A DNA stretch of 19,700 bases from FEN-727 sp036508635 (GTDB taxonomy: Bacteria; Actinomycetota; Geothermincolia; Fen-727; Anoxymicrobiaceae). Shown piece by piece: positions 14,812 to 19,700 of this stretch; position 1 is the stretch's first letter; every line of letters starts with the position of its first letter. Below the pieces are notes generated by a model. It searched no databases and had not been told where the DNA came from. It worked only from the letters and a program-made list of their open reading frames with translations. The translations under genes were made by a program, and so were the position numbers. The stretch lies in NCBI GenBank assembly GCA_036508635.1, contig DATCGY010000162.1, forward strand, positions 1 to 19,700. Reading direction: 5' to 3'.

Positions 14812-16863
14812 CTACCGTCCTCTGGGTACGACTTTCTCCATCCGAACAGCGCACACTTTGAACTCGGGTATCTTCGCCACCGGGTCCCGCGCCGGGTTAG
14901 TGAGCGTGTTGGCGGCACTTTCCTGGAAGTTGAACGGTATGAAGAGCGTGCCTGGCGGGACCATGTCTGTTACTCGCGCTCGTATCTTGACCTCACCTCT
15001 GCGGGAGCTCACCTTGACGAGATTTCTCGACTCCAGGCCCAGCGCTTTGGCGTCATCGGGGTTTATATCTACAGTGGCCGAGGACATCTCGCGGTTCAGC
15101 GTGGGACTTCTCCTCGTCATCGTACCCGTGTGGTAGTGGAAGTGAACCCTGCCGGTGGTGAGGTACAGCGGGTACTCCTCGTCAACAACCTCGTTCGGCG
15201 CTCTCCACTCGACGGGCACGAAGGCGCCGCGTCCCCTTGTGAACCGCTCCGCATGCATGTATTCCGTCCCGGGGTCTTCCTCGCTCGTGCAGGGCCACTG
15301 CAGCGACCCCTTCTCAAGCCTTGAATACGTGATCCCGGCGTACGATGGCGTGAGGCTCGCTATTTCCTCGAACAGCTCCGCCGGGGTCCGGTAGTCCATG
15401 CTTTTCGCCCCCATGATGCCGGCGAGGCGCGCGATTATCTCCCAGTCAGGCCTCGAGTCACCGACGGGATCGATGGCCTTCCTGACCAGCTGTACCCTGC
15501 GGTCGGTGGAGGTGAAGGTCCCGTCCTTCTCCGCATAGCTCTGTGCGGGAAAGACCACAGTCGCCATCTCAGCGGTAGGGTTCATGAATATGTCCTGCAC
15601 GACCAGTAGTTCGAGGCTGGCAAGCGCCTCTCTGACGTGGTTTATGTCCGGGTCGGACAACATGGGGTTCTCGCCCATGATATATAGAGCCTTGATCTCG
15701 CCTCTTGCCGCGGCGTCTATCAGCTCAACCACTGTCAGGCCCTCCCCGCTAGGGAGTTCGACCCCCCAGGCATCCTCGAACTTCTTCCTGGACACGGGGT
15801 CTGCGACCTTCTGGTAGCCGGTCAGCACATCCGGAAGAGCACCCATGTCGCAGGAGCCCTGCACGTTGTTCTGACCGCGAAGCGGGTTGATGCCACTTCC
15901 CCGCTTTCCCAACTGCCCGGTGAGCATCGCAAGATCAGCCAGCGCGAGCACGTTGTCGGTGCCGGTCGTGTGCTCGGTGATGCCCATCGTGTACAGGATC
16001 GCGGAGTTGGGAGAGAGAGCATACTCGCGGGCAGCCACCTTTAACAACTCCGGATCGATGCCCGTGATCTGTCCGACCCTTTCGGGAGTGTACTCGGCAA
16101 CCGTAGCCCTTAGAGCTTCGAAACCATCGGTCCTATCTGCAATGAAGTCCTTGTTGTGCCATCCCTCCTGGATGATGATGTTCATCATCCCGTTGATCCA
16201 GGCCACGTCAGTCCCGAGGCGAGGCTGGATGAAGAGGTCAGCGTAATTGGCCAGGTGGATTCGCCTGGGATCGACGACGATAAGGAACGCACCTTTTTCC
16301 TTCGCTCCGATGATGCGAGAAGCGACCATCGGATGGTTCTCCGTAGTGTTGGAGCCCGTGACCAGAATGCACGATGCCTCTTCCAGATCGGGTATTGAGT
16401 TAGTCATCGCTCCGCTACCGAACGCCCTCGCGAGACCTACCACCGTGGGCGCGTGACAGAGTCGCGCGCAGTGGTCGATGTTGTTCGTGCCGATCACGGC
16501 CCGGGCGAACTTCATGAAAGCGAAGTTCTCCTCGTTCGTGCACTTGGCCGACGAGAGGAACCCTATCGAGTCGGGGCCAGACCTGTCCTTGATTGCCTTG
16601 AGCCTTTCCGCTACGAAATAGAGTGCCGTATCCCAGTCGGTAGGCTCGAGGTTGGCGCCCCTTTTCCATAGGGGCCGACGAAGGCGGTCCTCGCTTTCGA
16701 CGAACTCGTGAGCGGACCATCCTTTGATGCACAGCGAGCCGCGGCTGATGGGGTGCGTGTTGGACGGCATCGTGCCAACGAGGTGACCGTCGACCACCTC
16801 GAGGTAGAGCCCGCAGCCGCACCCGCAGTACGGGCATACTGACATCACAGTCTTATAGTTCAC
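14812..16863 (-). CDS. fdhA: Formate-dehydrogenase-like molybdopterin catalytic subunit (Cys type)
   Basis: 683 residues, the usual length of FdhA without large N-terminal extensions. It begins at GTG 16863, overlapping the FrhB-like gene by 11 bp, with GGAG upstream. The N-terminal 4Fe-4S ligands are Cys10, Cys13, Cys17 and Cys45. The active site is Arg-Leu-Cys136-His137, the FdhF-type position that holds Sec140 in E. coli FdhF; here the codon is TGT, so it is a Cys enzyme. Further pterin motifs are G-S-N-T-T-E-N-H-P, G-Q-N-N-V-Q-G-S-C-D-M-G and, near the end, T-G-R-V-H-F-H-Y-H-T-G-T-M. No Tat signal is seen, so it is cytoplasmic. It should interconvert formate and CO2, though related oxidoreductase activities cannot be excluded. 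Confidence 0.9.
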   Translation of the reverse strand: MNYKTVMSVCPYCGCGCGLYLEVVDGHLVGTMPSNTHPISRGSLCIKGWSAHEFVESEDRLRRPLWKRGANLEPTDWDTALYFVAERLKAIKDRSGPDSIGFLSSAKCTNEENFAFMKFARAVIGTNNIDHCARLCHAPTVVGLARAFGSGAMTNSIPDLEEASCILVTGSNTTENHPMVASRIIGAKEKGAFLIVVDPRRIHLANYADLFIQPRLGTDVAWINGMMNIIIQEGWHNKDFIADRTDGFEALRATVAEYTPERVGQITGIDPELLKVAAREYALSPNSAILYTMGITEHTTGTDNVLALADLAMLTGQLGKRGSGINPLRGQNNVQGSCDMGALPDVLTGYQKVADPVSRKKFEDAWGVELPSGEGLTVVELIDAAARGEIKALYIMGENPMLSDPDINHVREALASLELLVVQDIFMNPTAEMATVVFPAQSYAEKDGTFTSTDRRVQLVRKAIDPVGDSRPDWEIIARLAGIMGAKSMDYRTPAELFEEIASLTPSYAGITYSRLEKGSLQWPCTSEEDPGTEYMHAERFTRGRGAFVPVEWRAPNEVVDEEYPLYLTTGRVHFHYHTGTMTRRSPTLNREMSSATVDINPDDAKALGLESRNLVKVSSRRGEVKIRARVTDMVPPGTLFIPFNFQESAANTLTNPARDPVAKIPEFKVCAVRMEKVVPRGR

Positions 16864-17698
16864 CTGTGCTCGCTCCCATGGGACCGTTCTCGACGTCTCC
16901 TAGCAGGGGGGATTCTTCGAATACGTCGCGCCCGGCCTCGTAACCGAAAAGCCTCTTGATATCCTCTCTTATAAGCTGGTGCAGATGTCCCAGCGGTATG
17001 TTCATCGGACAGGCGTTCTCGCACGACCCGCAGCCCACGCACTTGTCCGCGAGGTGGAACGCCCTGATCAGGTGGAAGGACGGGTACTCGGGGGGGATCT
17101 CGCCCACCCTGACCCAGCGCGACTCCTCGAGCCGGCAGTCTTCGCAAATGCACAACGGGCAGGCGTTGCGGCACCCGTAGCACTTGATGCACCTGTTGAA
17201 GGCCTCCGTCCAGAAACGCCGCCTTTCGAAGACGCTCATGTCTTCCATCTCTCGGAGCCTCTCGTGGTCCAGATAATCGACGTCACCGATGTTGACGCCT
17301 GCGTCAACGCGCTGCGGGTAAGGCCTCACGCAGCGTCATCCCCTGGCCTCGTCCCTGGTGCAGGCGAGCCCGATGACAGCGACTCTGTCGAGGTCCAGGG
17401 CGCCCCTCTTGGCGAGCTCTATCAGGTGTCTCTCGTCGCAACCGTGCGCAACCACCGCCAGGTTACCGGAGCTCCACTTCTGCAGCAAGCGCCGCGCCAC
17501 CATTGCGATTGCGTACTTGCCGGAGGTATCGAGTTTCTCCAGCTGGCCGGGGTCGGTGAAAAGGTACGGCTCCAAATGGCTCTCGAGCTTACGAAGGCCG
17601 AGAACACCGACGACGGTTCCTTCTTGCAGCAGCGAGGCGGCCTTGAGTCTGGCCTCTTTATCGCGCTCTTTGTCTGGTTCTTTCAGAGCTTTCTCCAT
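16853..17698 (-). CDS. FrhB/FdhB-like iron-sulfur protein with in-frame UGA (selenocysteine 121)
   Basis: Reading UGA at 17338-17336 as Sec gives 281 residues from ATG 17698, which overlaps the MvhD gene by 16 bp. The N-terminal half (1-120) has H-G-C-D-E-R-H-L-I-E-L-A-K-R and V-I-G-L-A-C-T, the fold elements of FrhB/FdhB-like proteins that accept electrons from hydrogenases or formate dehydrogenases. Then comes U121-R-C123-V-R-P-Y-P and two 4Fe-4S groups: C-I-K-C-Y-G-C-R-N-A-C-P (with extra C-I-C-E-D-C) and C-V-G-C-G-S-C-E-N-A-C-P. It sits directly before FdhA, so it is probably its electron-transfer subunit. Whether it binds flavin is not clear. Without Sec it would be two separate pieces, the second starting at GTG 17329 only 4 bp after the TGA and with no ribosome site. 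Confidence 0.78.
17291..17335 (-). promoter_or_regulatory. Two candidate SECIS hairpins after the FrhB-like UGA
   Basis: Hairpin A: CGCTGCG (17335-17329) pairs with CGCAGCG (17316-17310), starting right after the UGA, with a 12-nt loop beginning TGAGG. Hairpin B: GTTGACG (17308-17302) pairs with CGTCAAC (17297-17291) around CAGG, its loop about 34 nt after the UGA. Both stems are perfect 7 bp. Neither fits SECIS spacing as neatly as those of the other two genes, so the actual element is undecided. Confidence 0.5.
17336..17338 (-). other. Probable selenocysteine UGA codon in the FrhB/FdhB-like gene
   Basis: TGA follows A-C-T-R-D-E-A-R-G and precedes R-C-V-R-P-Y-P in phase with a continuous reading frame. 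The U-x-C spacing suggests a redox or cluster-binding pair equivalent to Cys-x-Cys in relatives, which I recall but cannot check here. It is the third in-frame UGA of this operon. Confidence 0.75.
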
Positions 17699-18147
17699 GC
17701 AGTAATCGAGACGAACGGGCCGACGGTCATGACTCCTTCGAAAAACTCGTTTATGCAACTCCTGATTGCGGCTTCGTCGAAAGGCGACATCCAGTAGAAG
17801 CCCAGCCTCTCCGGGTGGATGCCGGAGAGGGCAAGGACCTCCTTCAGGAGAGAAAGCCTCTTAAGCGCCAGCAGGTTGCCCTTTCTGTAGTGGCATTCGC
17901 CGAGCTCGCAGCCCAGGATCAGCACACCGTCATAGCCTTCCGCCAAGGCTTTTATGGCGAACTCCGCCTCCATCCTGGCGGTGCAGCTCAGCTGGAGCAG
18001 GACCGAGTCGGCGTGCGCTTCACCTGGCAGCAGCGAGCGTACGTAATCCGAATCTGGAAGGCACCACCGGCAGTGGAAGACCGCGAGAGTGGGCGTGAAA
18101 CCGGTTCTAGCGTCATCTATCAGTTCAATATCAGAACCTGCAGACAT
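17683..18147 (-). CDS. mvhD: MvhD-like hydrogenase/formate dehydrogenase iron-sulfur subunit (Cys type)
   Basis: 154 residues. The MvhD domain begins near residue 20 with A-V-F-H-C26-R-W-C29, followed by L-S-C-T-A-R-M-E and G-C-E-L-G-E-C-H-Y-R-K-G-N, which hold the remaining 2Fe-2S/redox cysteines. It starts 3 bp after the HdrC stop. MvhD mediates electron transfer between a hydrogenase or formate dehydrogenase and HdrA. This second copy keeps Cys where the fused MvhD of the same operon has Sec. A single C-terminal segment after residue 130 is less conserved. Confidence 0.88.
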   Translation of the reverse strand: MSAGSDIELIDDARTGFTPTLAVFHCRWCLPDSDYVRSLLPGEAHADSVLLQLSCTARMEAEFAIKALAEGYDGVLILGCELGECHYRKGNLLALKRLSLLKEVLALSGIHPERLGFYWMSPFDEAAIRSCINEFFEGVMTVGPFVSITAWRKL

Positions 18148-18150
18148 CGC

Positions 18151-18720
18151 TCATCGCCTCACGAACTTCTCGAGGATCTCGATGTAGTTGGAAGGACTTT
18201 GCTGGATTGCGTTGTTGGTGCAGACCGACGAACAGCCACCACAGCCCCTGCATTCGAGAGGGTCGACCCTGGCGACGATGCCCTTCGGGCCTCTGACAAC
18301 GAGTTCTATGGCGCTGTTAGGGCACACGTGGACGCAGGCGCCGCAGTGTATGCAGACCCTCTCGTTCACTCTTGCGGCCACGGGATTCGCGATACCGGAT
18401 TCGCTCGCGAGCCTACGGAACGCACGCACCACCTCGGAGATTCTTACCCCCTGTGGGCACGCTTCGTCGCAGCGCTGGCATCCGGAGCAGAGCCAGATGA
18501 ACTCCGAGGCAAGCAGCTGCGAGGGATTACCGATGATCGCCCGGTAAAGCAGAGAGCGGGGGGTCAAGGGTTCCTTCAGCCCCCCGAAGATCGCCACTTT
18601 GCAGACCGAGCTGCAGCGGGCGCAACCGTAGCAGCAACTGATGTCAAGATTCAGGTTTGACGCGGCTGTCAGGTCTCTTGCGAAGTCTTTCAGGTCCAGA
18701 TGGTTTTCGTTATCATTCAT
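18151..18720 (-). CDS. hdrC: HdrC-like subunit fused to a 2[4Fe-4S] ferredoxin
   Basis: The open frame reaches 18840, but the ATG at 18720 is preferred because the extra 40 residues are not protein-like and would lie over the promoter. The product has 189 residues. The HdrC pair is C30-Y-G-C-A-R-C-S-S-V-C40 and W-L-C78-S-G-C-Q-R-C-D-E-A-C-P. A ferredoxin follows with C-I-H-C-G-A-C-V-H-V-C-P and C-R-G-C-G-G-C-S-S-V-C. HdrC wires HdrA to HdrB; no HdrB is encoded here, so the added ferredoxin may replace that outlet. It is the first gene of the operon. Confidence 0.85.
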   Translation of the reverse strand: MNDNENHLDLKDFARDLTAASNLNLDISCCYGCARCSSVCKVAIFGGLKEPLTPRSLLYRAIIGNPSQLLASEFIWLCSGCQRCDEACPQGVRISEVVRAFRRLASESGIANPVAARVNERVCIHCGACVHVCPNSAIELVVRGPKGIVARVDPLECRGCGGCSSVCTNNAIQQSPSNYIEILEKFVRR

Positions 18721-18798
18721 GCATCGGTCTTCTGCCTTCGGCGGGTAACGGGGAGGTTGCTTATTTGGGCCACTCAATTCCAGCCTTCCCGGCCCAAC

Positions 18799-18814
18799 CT
18801 GTATGATTATACAG
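18799..18814 (-). promoter_or_regulatory. Promoter of the redox operon within an inverted repeat
   Basis: A perfect TATAAT (18811-18806 on the minus strand) lies inside a perfect inverted repeat CTGTAT-GATT-ATACAG (plus-strand reading, 18799-18814). Transcription would start near 18799, leaving a leader of about 79 bases before hdrC. The -35 region at 17 bp (TCGAGT) is poor, suggesting an activator or alternative factor. A dimeric regulator bound to the repeat would block the -10. Operator function is inferred. Confidence 0.5.
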
Positions 18815-18839
18815 CAACGAGAAATGAGACTCGATGACA

Positions 18840-19246
18840 TCTGGCCATCCGCCCGGCCCCACGGATTATGACCATATGGGTAGATAGAAGACCAACACCT
18901 TCAAAGGCTGATTTGGGTTGCATAGGCTGGATCTGCAAACGCGCTGCAAACCAAACTCCCATGAAAAAGCATTCGTCAACCTTTATTTATTGGGATTGCT
19001 CGGTCGTTACCACGTATTAGTAACGCGTTGTCAGATGGAATCCTTACTAACCACCTCCTCACAACTGAGGTCTACGCATTCGGCTTTTTGCCATACTCCC
19101 ATACGTGCCCGGGATAAGATCACCGGGAAGTCACACTGCAATGTCGGGCCACCGGTCCCCTAGTCTGGACATCGGGCTACGTCGATATGCTCGCGTGCCC
19201 ATGTTTGGATTCAGGGCGGCCGGCTTTCCGAAAGCGCTGGGTATCC
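18840..19246. other. Region without recognisable genes
   Basis: About 400 bases between the redox promoter and the IS110-type fragment. The GC content looks lower than in the flanking genes. Short open frames (for example 18918-19163) have no recognisable family features. It may be the non-coding end of the decayed insertion sequence. Confidence 0.5.
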
Positions 19247-19585
19247 TTATCTATCCTCATAGGGTCTCATCCCTTTGAGCACGTGGTACGCGATCTCCGC
19301 GAGCCTTCTCGCGACGGCGCACTTGGCGATGTTGGGGCCCGCCTTGGCCCCCCTCTTTGAACGTATCCGGTCATAAGCTTGCTTGAGCGCGAGGTTTGAG
19401 CTCATCGCGGGTATTGCCGCTTCCACAAATGCCCACCTGAGATAGGCGTTTCCCTGTTTGTGGAGCCTCCCGCTTCTGTCCTTACTTCCCGAGGAGTCCA
19501 TCCTGGGCACAAGGCCGATGTAAGATACGAAGTTCCCCGCCGAGGTGAAGCGATCGATACGGAGCGTGTCAACGACTTTGAGACA
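19247..19585 (-). pseudogene. Truncated IS110/IS116-type transposase
   Basis: The frame ends at TAA-like stop 19247 and homology-like sequence runs past the first ATG (19510) to about 19585: T-L-R-I-D-R-F-T-S-A-G-N-F, Y-I-G-L-V-P-R, then D-S-S-G-S-K-D-R-S-G-R-L-H-K-Q-G-N-A-Y-L-R-W and a C-terminal A-E-I-A-Y-H-V-L-K. This is the Transposase_20 (C-terminal) half of IS110/IS116/IS902 transposases with its catalytic Ser region. The N-terminal RuvC-like DEDD half is missing, replaced upstream by unrelated coding sequence, so it is inactive. Part of the recombination junction is near 19585-19600. Confidence 0.75.
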
Positions 19586-19599
19586 CCTTCCTGAAAAGT

Positions 19600-19700
19600 T
19601 TAGGGAAGAATCACCTCCTCTCCACGCACCTTCTCCGGCTTGTTGATCCAGACCGCCAGCGGAACGACCGGCGGTTGCGGCACCTTGTTCACGAAGCGCT
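19600..19700 (-). CDS. C-terminal end of an unidentified protein (partial)
   Basis: A minus-strand frame is open from the window edge to a TAA at 19602-19600, giving about 32 residues (R-F-V-N-K-V-P-Q-P-P-V-V-P-L-A-V-W-I-N-K-P...). The amino-acid composition looks like real protein. No family is recognised and most of the gene lies beyond the window. Confidence 0.4.
   Translation of the reverse strand, partial: RFVNKVPQPPVVPLAVWINKPEKVRGEEVILP

Noticed and set aside
14329..15324. Long plus-strand open frame of 331 residues opposite the polyferredoxin and FdhA genes
   Set aside because: It is the antisense of clear genes in GC-rich DNA, has no recognisable motifs and no ribosome site.
17683..17685. 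The UGA at the end of the stand-alone MvhD as a further Sec codon
   Set aside because: The next gene starts upstream of it in another frame, no hairpin-and-motif pattern follows, and the protein is already full length.

Overview
The window is GC-rich bacterial DNA that looks chromosomal. It is dominated by one long minus-strand operon for anaerobic redox metabolism (about 18720 down to 7293), flanked by regulated ABC efflux modules and by broken insertion sequences. Heterodisulfide-reductase-type proteins, a molybdopterin formate-dehydrogenase-like enzyme, a tungsten-type aldehyde:ferredoxin oxidoreductase (AOR) and many 4Fe-4S ferredoxins point to a strict anaerobe. It must also use selenocysteine. 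The phylum cannot be fixed from the sequence alone; an anaerobic high-GC lineage would fit.

Layout. 1-90 is the tail of a plus-strand gene. 128-406 holds a small Cys-containing Ada-like domain fragment, and 524-886 a broken DDE transposase. 1120-3438 is a plus-strand operon: PadR regulator, MacB/FtsX-type permease, LolD/MacB-type ATPase. Converging on it is a second module on the minus strand (5930-3516): MarR regulator, ATPase, permease. 6134-7108 (minus) is a VTT/DedA-like membrane protein. 7146-7290 holds a tRNA-Ser-like remnant and a possible terminator. 7293-18720 (minus) is the redox operon. 18721-19246 holds its promoter, and 19247-19585 a broken IS110-type transposase. The last ~100 bases carry the C-terminus of an unidentified minus-strand gene.

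The redox operon in transcription order: HdrC fused to a ferredoxin; MvhD; an FrhB/FdhB-like iron-sulfur protein; a formate-dehydrogenase-like catalytic subunit; a six-cluster polyferredoxin; an HdrA-MvhD fusion; a second HdrA; a MoaD-like sulfur carrier; AOR; a four-cluster ferredoxin. Genes are separated by a few bases or overlap, so they are probably co-transcribed and translationally coupled. No HdrB is present.

The main discovery is that three genes of this operon are each split by one in-frame UGA (codons at 11913-11911, 11050-11048 and 17338-17336 on the minus strand). Each UGA falls where relatives carry, or appear to carry, a redox-active cysteine, and each is followed by a hairpin. 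Read as selenocysteine they restore an HdrA-MvhD fusion, a full-length HdrA and a full FrhB/FdhB-like protein. In the first two the hairpin loop lies 19 nt after UGA in both, as expected of bacterial SECIS elements. Cys-containing paralogues inside the same window align with the UGA positions. I infer that the operon encodes a selenium-dependent, probably flavin-bifurcating complex linking a formate-dehydrogenase-like enzyme, Hdr modules and a tungsten-type AOR.
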